The notes beneath the pieces are model-generated. The model had not been told where the DNA came from, did not search any database, and saw only the letters and a program-made list of their open reading frames with translations. DNA of 64,000 bases from assembly GCA_964036045.1 (NCBI GenBank), contig OZ038382.1:116718429-116782428 (forward strand). Direction: 5' to 3'. Source of the DNA: Eutreptiella sp. 'Long Island Sound 2002'. Taxonomy: Eukaryota > Euglenozoa > Euglenophyceae > Eutreptiales > Eutreptiaceae. This document shows, piece after piece, positions 43,554 through 54,299 of this stretch (its first letter is position 1; each line of letters opens with the position of its first letter). A program made the translations under genes and the position numbers.

Positions 43554-43944
43554 CACACATCATGCACAGGGTTTCTGGTTTCCCCAATGCTGTGGATGTT
43601 CCTTGTTTTTGATAAAGAAAACCTTGATGATCGATTGAAATCACAATGTTCTCCTTCCAAATCAAAGCATAAGTAGCAAAGACGGGCTAGAGGGAGAATA
43701 CGCAACTTGTGTGCACAAGGGTGGCATTGCAGCACCATTTGGGGTTTGGTGCTGCCGGGTGGGTCAAAATGGACACATTTGAGGTGCACCGTGCGCTGTG
43801 CACGCACTTTGCAAAAAGTTGGCTGTTTTCCACCATTGGTAGCCACAGGTCCCAGGGTCCTGAATTCTGCACCCTACAGCCCCGCTGCTACACCGGGTAT
43901 TTTTTTTTAAGTTTGACAGTTGCCACAGATTCTAGGGGGGGGCC

Positions 43945-44454
43945 TTAAGCGCAGTGCGCGCGCAGTGCAACTAATTGGGCGTGTGGCCGTACTAGAGACC
44001 CATACTTTGAGATACTAGGGGCCCCTAGGGGCATCATGGTGACCCCTAGCAGAGGTTTTGACTTCTGATTTTGTCCCCCTTTGTCAAACTGCAGTGCAGC
44101 ATTGCAACCCAGTAGCACAATGCCTTGCCACAGCACCAGAGTAAGGCTCCTGCCCGGCCACCACATGTCCGTACACAAGACTCGGGGCGGGTTGGGGTGG
44201 AGGGGCACGGAGCTCCACCTTTGAAATTTCTGTAAGCACCTCTTTTGAAGGGCAGGTTTGTGTGCTAATTCTCGCCGTATGTAGGCAGTGGCCATTTGAA
44301 GGGCAGGTCTATGTGCTAATTCTCGAGGTATGTAGGCAGTGGCCATTTGAAGGGCAGGTCTATGTGCTAATTTTTCAAGGTATGTAGGCATTGGCTTGCA
44401 ACTACATTCTGCCAAATTGTATGGTGCAAAGCCGCACAGTGGGCAACAGACCAA
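43945..44454 (-). CDS. hypothetical ORF, 17-residue repeats, R8 C-terminus
   Basis: 169 open minus-strand codons from an ATG. Residues ~28-80 hold three copies of a 17-residue repeat (HRPALQMATAYI-type, 51-bp DNA repeat at 44243-44398). A middle part (DMWWPGRSLTLVLWQGIVLL) looks membrane-prone. The C-terminal ~40 residues are encoded by the dispersed repeat R8 (GVTMMPLGAPSISKYGSLVR), which also ends a plus-strand frame at 53138. No known family. It may be chance openness, but the in-phase repeat and length are notable. Confidence 0.35.
   Translation of the reverse strand: MVCCPLCGFAPYNLAECSCKPMPTYLEKLAHRPALQMATAYIPRELAHRPALQMATAYIRRELAHKPALQKRCLQKFQRWSSVPLHPNPPRVLCTDMWWPGRSLTLVLWQGIVLLGCNAALQFDKGGQNQKSKPLLGVTMMPLGAPSISKYGSLVRPHAQLVALRAHCA
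44243..44398 (-). repeat. 51-bp tandem repeat, three copies
   Basis: 'ttgaagggcaggt(c/t)tatgtgc' starts at 44245, 44296 and 44347, an exact 51-bp period (17 codons). Confidence 0.92.
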
Positions 44455-45118
44455 AGCCAGTCATTTGTCAACACTTGCAAATATTCTCTTCTCTTTGGGG
44501 GGTGAATCCTTGCAGTGTGCACACACATGCACACGACTTTTGGAAAATACAATCCTCACCAAAAAGGCCTCGAATTAGGTTCCCCTTGAATGACCTCAAC
44601 ATCAGCAGCAAAAATGGGCCAACTTGCTTTCGTGGGCCAACTTGCTTCATGTAGCATCAGCCGGTCATGTCCATCATACAGTACATTAGCTGTCGCAGCC
44701 AGACCCAAAGATCCGAAATCGTAGGGTGCCATCATGAATGTACCAGTTGTCACATGATTCCCCATCATCATAATCAAATCTCCACCCACAAAGGACAAAA
44801 AAGGGGGTAGGAGGGGGAAATGTGTACAGATGGGCCGAAAAGGGGCAAAACGTGCGCACACAATAACACATGCCACACACCCCTAACATGGTTGTGTGTC
44901 AACTGTGCCGGCCAAACCCCTCAAGAACCATGCTACACCCTCTCTAGTCTGGTGTCTGGTGTCTGAGCGCCTGGAGCCGATTCCTCCGGACGCACCGGAT
45001 ACGGCCGCCCCGGCCAGGCTGGGCTGGACGTCGCCACACCGCGGTGGGCGCAGCGTCCATCGCGTCGCTCTCGTCTCCCCCACGCCCCCCCCCCCCTTGC
45101 CCTGGGTCCCCGCTGATA
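44455..45118. other. single-copy DNA, no gene seen
   Basis: Contains a weak R7-like start near 44510. Bases 44945-44970 (ctggtgtctggtgtctg) resemble the start of the 102-bp repeat at 50157, so R10-like sequence lies on both sides of the 50-bp array. Confidence 0.35.
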
Positions 45119-48100
45119 CAATCCGCATGGGCACACGCCCTATGCCTTCAGTTCTGCCAAAAGTAATATATTCTGCATGGACACACGCCCAATGCCCCCA
45201 GTTCTGCCAAAAGTAATAAATTCTGCATGGACACACGCCCTATGCCTTCAGTTTTGCCAAAAGGAATATATTCTGCATGGGCACACGCCCAATGTTCCCA
45301 GTTCTGCCAAAAGTAATATATTCTGCATGGGCACACGCCCTATGCCTTCAGTTCTGCCAATAGTAATAAATTCTGCATGGTCGCACGACCAATGCCCCGA
45401 GTTCTGTCACTAGTAATAAATTCTGCATGGGCACACGCCCAATGCTCCCAGTTCTGCCAGAAGCAATAAATTCTGCATGGACACACGACCAATGCCTTCA
45501 GTTCTGCCAAAAGTAATAAATCCTGCATGGGTACATGCCCAATACCTTCAGTTCTGCCAAAAGTGATACATTCTGCATGGGCACACGCCCTATGCCTTCA
45601 GTTCTGCCAATAGTAATAAATTCTGCATGGACACACGCCCAATTCCCCCAGTTCTGCCAAAAGTAATAAATTTTGCATGGGCACACGTCCAATGCTCCCA
45701 GTTCTGCCAAAAACAATAAATTCTGCATGCACACATGCCCAATACCTTCAGTTCTGCCAAAGTAATAAATTCCGCATGGACACATGCCCAATACTTTCAG
45801 TTCTGCCAAAAATAATATATTCTGCATGGGCACACACCCAATACCTTCAGTTCTGCCAATAGCAATAAAGTCTGCATGGGCACACACCCAATACCTTCAG
45901 CTCTGCCAAAAGTAATAAATTCTGCCTGGACACACGCCCAATACCTTCAATTCTGCCAATAGTAATATATTCTGCATGGACACATGCCCAATACCTTCAG
46001 TTCTGCCAAAAGTAAGATATTCTGCATGGGCACACACCCAATACCTTCAGTTCTGCCAAAAGTAATAAATTCTGCATGGACACATGCCCAATACCTTCAG
46101 TTCTGCCAAAAGTAAGATATTCTGCATGGGCACACACCCAATACCTTCAGTTCTGCCAAAAGTAATAAATTCTGCATGGACACATGCCCAATACCTTCAG
46201 TTCTGTCAATAGTAATAAATTCTGCATGGACACACGCCCAATGCCCCCAGTTCTGCCAAAAGTAATAAATTCTGCATGGACACACGACCAATGCCTTCAG
46301 TTTTGCCAAAAGTAATAAATCCTGCATGGGCACACACCCAATGCTCCCAGTGCTGCCAAAAGGAATAAGTTCTGTAGGGGCACACGCCCTATGCCTTCAG
46401 TTCTGCCAATAGTAATAAATTCTGCATGGACACACGCCCAATTCCCCCAGTTCTGCCAAAAGTAATAAATTCTGCATGGAAACATGCCCAATACCTTCAG
46501 CTCTGCCACAAACAATAAATTCTGCATGGGCACACGCCCAATACCTTCAGTTCTGCCAAAAGTAATAAATTCTGCATGGGCACACACCCAATACCTTCAG
46601 TTCTGCCGAAGTAATAAATTCCGCATGGACACATGCCCAATACCTTCAGTTCTGCCAAAAGTAATAAATTCTGCATGGGCACACGCCCAATACCTTCAGT
46701 TCTGCCAATAGTAATAAATTCTGCATGGTCACATGCCCAATACCTTCAGTTCTGCCAAAAGTAATAACTTCTGCATGGGCACACACCCAATACCTTCAGT
46801 TCTGCCAAAAGTAATAAATTCTGCCTGGACACACGCCCAATACCTTCAATTCTGCGAACAGTAATATATTCTGCATGGACACATGCCCAATACTTTCAGT
46901 TCTGCCAAAAGTAATAAATTCTGCATGGGCACACGCCCAATACCTTCAGTTCTGCCAAAAGTAATAAATTGTGCATGGGCACACACCCAATACCTTCAGT
47001 TCTGCCAAAAGTAATAAATTCCGCATGGACACATGCCCAATACCTTCAGTTCTGCCAAAAGTAATAAATTCTGCATGGACACATGCCCAATACCTTCAGT
47101 TCTGCCAAAAGTAAGATATTCTGCATGGGCACACACCCAATACCTTCAGTTCTGCCAAAAGTAATAAATTCCGCATGGACACATGCCCAATACCTTCAGT
47201 TCTGCCAAAAGTAATAAATTCTGCATGGACACATGCCCAATACCTTCAGTTCTGTCAATAGTAATAAATTCTGCATGGACACACGCCCAATGCCCCCAGT
47301 TCTGCCAAAAGTAATGAATTCTGCATGGACACACGACCAATGCCTTCAGTTTTGCCAAAAGTAATAAATCCTGCATGGGCACACGCCCAATGCTCCCAGT
47401 GCTGCCAAAAGGAATAAGTTCTGTAGGGGCACACGCCCTATGCCTTCAGTTCTGCCAATAGTAATAAATTCTGCATGGACACACGCCCAATTCCCCCAGT
47501 TCTGCCAAAAGTAATAAATTCTGCATGGAAACATGCCCAATACCTTCAGCTCTGCCGGAAAACAATAAATTCTGCATGGGCACACGCCCAATACCTTCAG
47601 TTCTGCCAAAAGTAATAAATTCTGCATGGGCACACACCCAATACCTTCAGTTCTGCCGAAGTAATAAATTCCGCATGGACACATGCCCAATACCTTCAGT
47701 TCTGCCAAAAGTAATAAATTCTGCATGGGCACACGCCCAATACCTTCAGTTCTGCCAATAGTAATAAATTCTGCATGGTCACATGCCCAATACCTTCAGT
47801 TCTGCCAAAAGTAATAACTTCTGCATGGGCACACACCCAATACCTTCAGTTCTGCCAAAAGTAATAAATTCTGCCTGGACACACGCCCAATACCTTCAAT
47901 TCTGCCAACAGTAATATATTCTGCATGGACACATGCCCAATACTTTCAGTTCTGCCAAAAGTAATAAATTGTGCATGGGCACACACCCAATACCTTCAGT
48001 TCTGCCAAAAGTAATAAATTCCGCATGGACACATGCCCAATACCTTCAGTTCTGCCAAAAGTAATAAATTCTGCATGGGCACACGCCCAATACCTTCAGT

Positions 48101-50150
48101 TCTGCCAAAAGTAAGATATTCTGCATGGGCACACACCCAATACCTTCAGTTCCGCCAAAAGTAAGAACTTCTGCATGGGCACACACCCAATACCTTCAGT
48201 TCTGCCAAAAGTAATAAATTCCGCATGGACACATGCCCAATACCTTCAGTTCTGCCAAAAGTAATAAATTCTGCATGGGCACACGCCCAATACCTTCAGT
48301 TCTGCCAAAAGTAATAAATTCCGCATGGGCACACACCCAATACCTTCAGTTCCGCCAAAAGTAATGAATTCTGCATGGACACATGCCCAATACCTTCAGT
48401 TCTGCCAAAAGTAATAAATCCTGCATGGGCACACACCCTATGCCTTCAGTTCTGCCAAAAGTAATAACGTCCGCATGGACACACGCCCAATGCCCCCAGT
48501 TCTGCCAAAAGTAATATATTCTGCATGGGCAAAACACACCCATTGCCCCCAGTTCTGCCAAAAATGAAAAATTCTGCATGGGCACACACCCAATACCTTC
48601 AGTTCTGCCCAAAGGAATAAATTCTGCATGGGTACATGCCCAATACCTTCAGTTCTGCCAATAGTAATAAATTCTGCATGGGCACACACCCAATACCTTC
48701 AGTTCTGCCAATAGTAATAAATTCTGCATGGACACATGCCCAATACCTTCAGTTCTGCCAAAAGTAATAAATTCTGCATGGGCAAACGCCCAATACCTTC
48801 AGTTCTGCCAAAAGTAATATATTCTGCATGGACACATGCCCAATACCTGCAGTTCTGCCAATAGTAATAACTTCTGCATGGACACACGCCCAATGCCCCC
48901 AGTTCTGCCAAAAGGAATATATTCTGCATGGCCACACGCCCAATGCTCCCAGTTCTGCCAAAAATAAAACATTCTGCATAGGCACACACCCAATACCTTC
49001 AGTTCCGCCAAAAGTAATAAATTCTGCATGGGTACATGCCCAATACCTTCAGTTCTGCCAAAAGTGATACATTCTGCATGGGCGCACACCCAATACCTTG
49101 AGCTCTGCCAATTGTCAGGAATTCTGCATGGACACATGCCCAATACCTTGAGCTCTGCCAAAAGTAAATAAATTCTGCATGGACACACGCCCTATGCCTT
49201 CAGTTCTGCCAAAAGTAATAAATTCTGCATGGACACACGCCCAATGCCCCCAGTGCTGCCAAAAGTAATATATTCTGCATGGGCACACACCCAATGCTCC
49301 CAGTTCTGCCAAACATAAAACATTCTCCATACGCACACACCCAATACCTTCAGTTCTGCCAAAAGTAATAAATTCTGCATGGGCAAACGCCCAATACCTT
49401 CAGTTCTGCCAAAAGTGATATATTCTGCATGGACACACGCCCAATACCTTCAGTTCTGCCAAAAGTAATAAATTGTGCATGGAAACATGCCCAATACCTT
49501 CAGCTCTGCCAAAAGTAATAAATTCTGCATGGCCACACGCCCAATGCCCCCAGTTCTGCCAAAAGTAATATATTCTGCATGGACACATGCCCAATACCTT
49601 CAGTTCTGCCAATAGTAATAAATTCTGCATGGACACGTGCCCAATACCTTCAGTTCTGCCAAAAGTAATAACTTCTGCATGGGCACACACCCTATGCCTT
49701 CAGTTCTGCCAAAAGTAACAAAGTTTGCATGGGCACACGCCCTATGCCTTCAGTTCTGCCTATAGTAATAAATTCTGCAGGGACACACGCCCAATGCCCC
49801 CAGTTCTGCTAAAAGTAATATATTCTGCACGGGCACTCACCCAATGCTCCCAGTTCTGCCAAAAATGAAAAATTCTGCATGGGCACACACCCAATACCTT
49901 CAGTTCTGCCAAAAGTAATAAATTCTGCATGGGTACATGCCCAATACCTTCAGTTCTGCCAAAAGTAATAAATTCTGCATGGGCACACGCCCTATGCCTT
50001 CAGTTCTGCCAATAGTAATAAATTCTGCATGGACACACGCCCAATGCCCCCAGTTCTGCTAAAAGTAATATATTCTGCATGGGCACACGGCCAACGCCTT
50101 CAGTTCTGCCAAAAGCAATAACTTCTGCATGGGCACACGCCCAATGCCCA
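45119..50150 (-). repeat. 50-bp tandem array, ~100 copies
   Basis: Plus-strand unit: TTCTGCATGG, then GCACACGCCC, AATACCTTCA, GTTCTGCCAA and AAGTAATAAA. The period is 50 bp with rare indels. Variant classes mix: 'ggcacacgccc' or 'gacacatgccc', 'aatgcccccag' or 'aataccttcag'. A higher-order duplication of about 1,050 bp (21 units) is shown by rare variants: 'tctgtagggg' at 46371 and 47420, and 'ctgtcaatag' at 46203 and 47253. The minus strand lacks stops in all three phases for long stretches, cycling every 150 bp as segments like CRIYYFWQNWG. This follows from the unit's sequence and does not show a gene. Confidence 0.95.
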
Positions 50151-50764
50151 CGGCGCACACCTGGTGTCTGGTCGCTGCCACACGGCAGAGCCTGGGCCCC
50201 AGAGCCGTCCATAGCCGCACGGCGTCACGGTTGGGGGTATCCAGGCAGGGGTAGGCGCACACCTGGTGTCTGGTTGCTGCCACACGGCAGAGCCTGGGCC
50301 CCAGAGCCGTCCATAGCCGCACGGCGTCACGGTTGGGGGTATCCAGGCAGGGGTAGGCGCACACCTGGTGTCTGGTTGCTGCCACACGGCAGAGCCTGGG
50401 CCTCAGAGCCGTCCATAGCCGCACGGCGTCACGGTTGGGGGTATCCAGGCAGGGGTAGGCGCACACCTGGTGTCTGGTTGCTGCCACACGGCAGAGCCTG
50501 GGCCTCAGAGCCGTCCATAGCCGCACGGCGTCACGGTTGGGGGTATCCAGGCAGGGGTAGGCGCACACCTGGTGTCTGGTTGCTGCCACACGGCAGAGCC
50601 TGGGCCCCAGAGCCGTCCATAGCCGCACGGCGTCACGGTTGGGGGTATCCAGGCAGGGGTAGGCGCACACCTGGTGTCTGGTTGCTGCCACACGGCAGAG
50701 CCTGGGCCCCAGGGCCGTCCATAGCCGCACGGCGTCACGGTTGGGGGTATCCAGGCTGGGGGAT
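50151..50764 (-). repeat. 102-bp tandem repeat, six copies
   Basis: 'gcgcacacctgg' starts at 50153, 50255, 50357, 50459, 50561 and 50663, an exact 102-bp period with one or two substitutions per unit. As 102 is 34 codons, the minus strand reads the same 34-residue segment six times (LDTPNRDAVRLWTALGPRL, then CRVAATRHQVCAYP) within an open frame 50832-50059 that starts at an ATG complement and runs into the 50-bp array. The plus strand is also open through it. A repetitive protein is possible but unproven. Confidence 0.93.
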
Positions 50765-51073
50765 CGCACGATCCCAGTGAATAAAAAATGGCTCATGGTC
50801 ACGCACGTGACCTGGGGACGAAAAGGGGCCATGTCGCTTCATGGCCAGGAGGCAAGAGGTGGGCCCTGATCCTCCCCGGAAGTCCTTGTGTCGCGCACTG
50901 TTTTCCCTCCCCCCCCCAGCTGGATGTCACCGCACGGTGCTCCTCCAGTGCGGCCTGCCCCGCACGGGGCACCGCGGTGTCGCTGAGCCTTGCGACCTGT
51001 TTTTCGCCCTGGCGCCCCGGTCGCACGACCACCAGGGGGACTCCCGCCGGCTACACCCTCTCTAGGGGGTGTC
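50765..51073. other. GC-rich single-copy flank
   Basis: Open frames on both strands. The plus frame 50841-51065 contains CGLPRTGHRGVAEPCDLFFA. No family is recognised. Confidence 0.25.
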
Positions 51074-51218
51074 CTTGCACTGTGCGCACACTGCGCGCTA
51101 CTTTTAGACTATGTTTCCCCCCAAGAGCCCCTGGGTACACGCCTTCCAAACGCCCCTAATTTTAGGTCACCCAAACAGCAGAAGACAAATGCAAGCTACC
51201 TTCCCTCCACATAAGCGC
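51074..51218 (+). repeat. dispersed repeat R7, copy 2
   Basis: Begins 'cttgcactgtgcgcacactgcgcgctac' in pieces and ends 'accttccctccacataag'. About three quarters of positions match 43407-43553 by eye. Confidence 0.75.
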
Positions 51219-51770
51219 TCCTAAGGACGACCTCATTGGCCGAATCATGTCCGAAATCATCCAAAATTGCCCACAATCTCCCAAAATCAGACTTGAATCT
51301 AAGACAATGGCAAAGGCGCCAAACATTCAAACATCATAATTACCTTGTATACAATGTTGGCGGGTGAGTTCTGACATTCAATGATTTTTTTTAAAAAAAT
51401 TTGATCTTGATCATCATCATCGTTATGCATCATCATGACTATGTACATGATGGATGACCATGTTCATCACATTCTGCGTGACGACGACCATCCGGGGATC
51501 TTCTCCTGTTGTCTTGGGGACAAGGTCTCTGGGCTTCAACACTCCTCGTCGTCGTATTCCTTCTCTTGTTGCTCCTTCGTTGTGTGTCCGTCACCTCAAC
51601 TCAAGCGCCAAGGGTACTGGCTTTGGTGCTTGTGGACAATTGGGCGCCCTCGGCACCTATCGACTCGCTAGGCCAGTACCTTTGACAACTAATGATGCCC
51701 CTAGCATCCCAAAGTATGGGTCTGTAGCACGGCGAGACGGCCAAATAGTTGCACTCCGCTAAGTGCGCCC
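51219..51770 (+). pseudogene. coding-like fragments ending in R8
   Basis: A plus-strand fragment near 51210-51340 reads KDDLIGRIMSEIIQNCPQSP to a stop. A second frame, 51454-51762, contains SSPVVLGTRSLGFNTPRRRI and GTGFGACGQLGALGTYRLA, and its last ~20 codons are R8 (SIPKYGSVARRDGQIVALR). No family is recognised. They may be exons of one gene with the repeat captured at its 3' end. Confidence 0.3.
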
Positions 51771-52225
51771 CCCTACAGCGCCCTCCAACACAAGTTCTTA
51801 TCACATGGGTGCCATCAATAGAATTCAACAAACTTTCCACCCAAGAAACCCAGTAGCTTCTGGAAAAAGGCAAGAACCGGGGTGTCGGTAGTTGTCCATT
51901 GCCCGCTGCACTGTGTGCAATGCATGCACACCGCGTGAACAACATTCCCTGAATCGGCTGGATATAACCTGCCCCCCCCCGGCTGCCCTACAAGGAACAT
52001 CCTTGCAGGAGGTGCCCTTAGAATGGCAAAGGGGTTTGCAAGTTTGCAAGAAAACATACCAGAGAGTGTAGCCCTTTGAGCGTATGTAGCGGCCAAACAC
52101 ATTTAGATGATCTTAGGACGTCCGCTAACCCCACAAGCGCATTCCAACCAATGGTGAATTTGAAGTTGTGGGGCAAGGGACAACTATATTGTCCTCCAAT
52201 TGAGAAAGAAATATATTTCAAAATG
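51771..52225. other. single-copy DNA, no gene supported
   Basis: Minus frames at 51945-51601 and 52102-51815 overlap but lack recognisable features. Confidence 0.3.
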
Positions 52226-52524
52226 GGTAACCTCTACATGCAGTGAAATTGGTGGGTCTACATGATGCGACGGAAAAAGGTTTAGACGGTAGCAATGAAG
52301 GCCATACTGTATCCGAGGGTAGCAAAGACAGAAGCCATGGCCCATTACCGCCGAAGGCAGTGGCGGAGAAGGGTGGCACCAAGAAGACGAAGAAAAAGGC
52401 CAAATTGACCCCTGAAGGGGAAGAAAGCAGTGATCCGGCCGCCCAGCCTAAAAAGAAGAAGTCCAAGGCGGAAGCTCCAATGCAATGGAGAGATCAAGCA
52501 AGAAACTCCTCGCTGACTGTGTGA
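52226..52524 (+). CDS. lysine-rich hypothetical exon
   Basis: Open plus-strand frame after a TAA at 52228, without an ATG until late. It reads KLVGLHDATEKGLDGSNEGH and two basic clusters (KKTKKKAKLTPEGEE; PKKKKSKAE) like bipartite nuclear signals, ending NSSLTV. A 'catgcag' at 52237-52242 could be a splice acceptor, making this an internal or terminal exon. The +1 frame from 52485 continues with MERSSKKLLADCVIRSY, so a frameshift near the end is possible. Likely nuclear if expressed. Family unknown. Confidence 0.4.
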
Positions 52525-52559
52525 TCCGTTCCTACCCGAGCCCCCTTGCGCATGCACAG

Positions 52560-52700
52560 CCTTGGGGGAATGTTTGCCCGCCGTGCGCCCGGCGCGCTAC
52601 TTTTCTATTAACTATCCCGACTTCAGCCCCCGAGTTACCCTCCCATGGAGAAGCCCCCCAAGTAGACCACATTGCACTGCACACCTTCCCTACAAAGCAC
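52560..52700 (+). repeat. dispersed repeat R7, weak copy 3
   Basis: Shares 'cggcgcgctacttttctatta' and 'ccttccctacaaa'-type landmarks with the R7 copies at 43407 and 51074. Confidence 0.4.
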
Positions 52701-52765
52701 GTGGCAAAATTAAGCAATATCTGTGACTTCAACCACTCCAACTGTCATTTGTAGTGTAATTAACA

Positions 52766-53138
52766 AAGATTGTCCCGGTTTCCCCAATAGCACCGGACGG
52801 TTGGGGCCCAAAAGAGGGCGGAAATGCTACATCACCCCTGCATTCTCGGGGGTCCCCAACAAAGGGAACAAAATCAAAACTCAAAACCTACGCCGGGGGT
52901 CACCATGATGCACCACACAACAAAGCGTGGATTCAAAGATTGTCCCGGTTTCCTCAATAGCACCGGACGGTTGGGGCCCAAAAGAGGGCGGAAATGCTAC
53001 ATCACCCCTGCATTCTCGGGGGTCCCCAAAAAAGGGGGACAAAATCACAACTCAAAACCTCCGCTAGGGGTCACCATGATGCCCCTAGGAGCCCCTAGTA
53101 TCTCAAAGTATGGGTCTCTAGTACGGTCAGACGCCTAA
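52766..53138 (+). repeat. 170-bp duplicated R1-related unit plus R8
   Basis: 'gattgtcccggtttcc' starts at 52768 and 52938, with copies nearly identical for ~145 bp. Each includes R1-like 'ggaaatgctacatcacccctgcattctcgggggtcccc'. The second passes into R8 ('ggggtcaccatgatgcccctagg...cagacgcc'), which is inverted at 43945-44090 and partial at 51690-51785. Confidence 0.85.
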
Positions 53139-53144
53139 ATAGTT

Positions 53145-53162
53145 GCACTGCGCGCGCAGTGC
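53145..53162. repeat. perfect 18-bp GC palindrome
   Basis: GCACTGCGCGCGCAGTGC is its own complement. The same core, or variants, ends R8 at 43950-43970 and opens R7 at 43407 and 51074. Confidence 0.85.
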
Positions 53163-53512
53163 GCGCGCATTGCGCTTGAGGCGCCCCCTAAGTGCGCCCC
53201 CTTAGCGCACCCCCTAAAAGGTCACCGGTGGGGCACGGGTCCAAAAAGATGCCCGGCGCGTGCCCGGCGCGCTAACGTTCCCCCCTTGGCTAAGCACGGG
53301 GTGCGCGTTTAACCGCCGTTTTGAGGAAATTTTGGGACCGGTGTTTTTGTGGTCCAGAATGGAGGATTGGGTGTTTGTACAGTGTTTGTGCAAGGAAAGA
53401 GGGACTCCGTCATGTTTGTGATAGTGCACGTTTGTGTTTCACCTTTGGGCTTACATTTGCGCCTCTGTTTGTGTGCGTGCGTCACGGGGGGGGGGGGACT
53501 CCGCGAGTCCTA
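53163..53512. other. single-copy DNA, GC-rich
   Basis: Nothing supported. It ends with a G13-class run near 53487. Confidence 0.3.
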
Positions 53513-53592
53513 GGACGTCAACTACCCCCCCCCTCCCCAGGGGCCTCCGGCCAATAGTTAGTTGGAGGGGGGGGGGGGGTAGTTGGCGTCCA
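53513..53592. repeat. long inverted repeat with poly-C/poly-G arms
   Basis: Left arm GGACGTCAACTACC followed by a C9 run and TCC, right arm GGA, G run, then GGTAGTTGGCGTCC. The 14-bp specific parts pair with one mismatch, and the homopolymer parts extend the stem to ~25 bp. The loop is about 28-30 bases. Confidence 0.8.
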
Positions 53593-54044
53593 GAACTGAG
53601 GGGTCGCCCCCCCCTCACGTGGTTGTATCCGTCTGGTGTGCCGTGTACATGTGTATGCGTGTGTATGAGTGTGGTGCGTTGTGTCACACCGTGTGTATGT
53701 GTGCATGCGGGGCTGCTGCTGAAAACCAACCCAAGTGTCAAGTGCATACATATTGAAATTGTAAGTTTTAGATTTCTCGGCTACGACTGCCATGAAACAC
53801 ATTTTGGGTGGTCCCTAGCTTCAATGCGGCTGCTTTGGTTGGCGGCTGATTGACGGTCAGTGGCATTCTGCGAAGGGCAGTGGGTGTTTGCTGAATAGTG
53901 GATGACAAGTAACAGTTGCTGAGGGGCTCACTTTTTCTTGAGGATGGATGAACTCTAGTCGTTTTGCTACCCCCCCCTCCCCCTTGCGCAAGCACGGACG
54001 CGGTCACAAAAGTCAGGTCAAAATGGCAGTTCAACGGGGCATTT
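53593..54044. other. single-copy DNA, TG-rich start
   Basis: A TGTG-rich run at 53640-53710, then nothing recognisable. Confidence 0.3.
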
Positions 54045-54299
54045 GGTGAAACCTAGTATGCACGTAGAAAAACTAGTAAAATGTAGCAAAACCTAGTGAA
54101 ATGTAGCAAAACCTAGTAAAAAAAATTTTTTTAAAAAAAATTTGAAAAAAAAATTTTACTAGGTAAAAAAAGCAAAAATTTTAAAAAAATTTCCCTTACT
54201 AGGTTACTAGGTAGTGACAAATTTGGACTTGAATTTGAACAAAACACACCAAGTTTAAGGGGGGGGGGGGTCAACGGGTTCCGAAACCTAGTAAAACCT
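54045..54299. repeat. R4 array: ACCTAGT/ACTAGGT with A/T runs, left
   Basis: The complementary 7-mers ACCTAGT and ACTAGGT alternate with A or T runs ('gtagcaaaacctagtaaaa'). It abuts the R1 array at 54300. Confidence 0.85.

Noticed and set aside
45498-50212. Minus-strand frames of 60-129 codons throughout the 50-bp array
   Set aside because: They follow from a stop-poor 50-bp unit read in rotating phases; no single phase is maintained.
44932-51065. 16-bp match GCTACACCCTCTCTAG on both sides of the 50-bp and 102-bp arrays
   Set aside because: A 16-base match is expected about once by chance in 64 kb and has no further structure, so I do not call it a target duplication.
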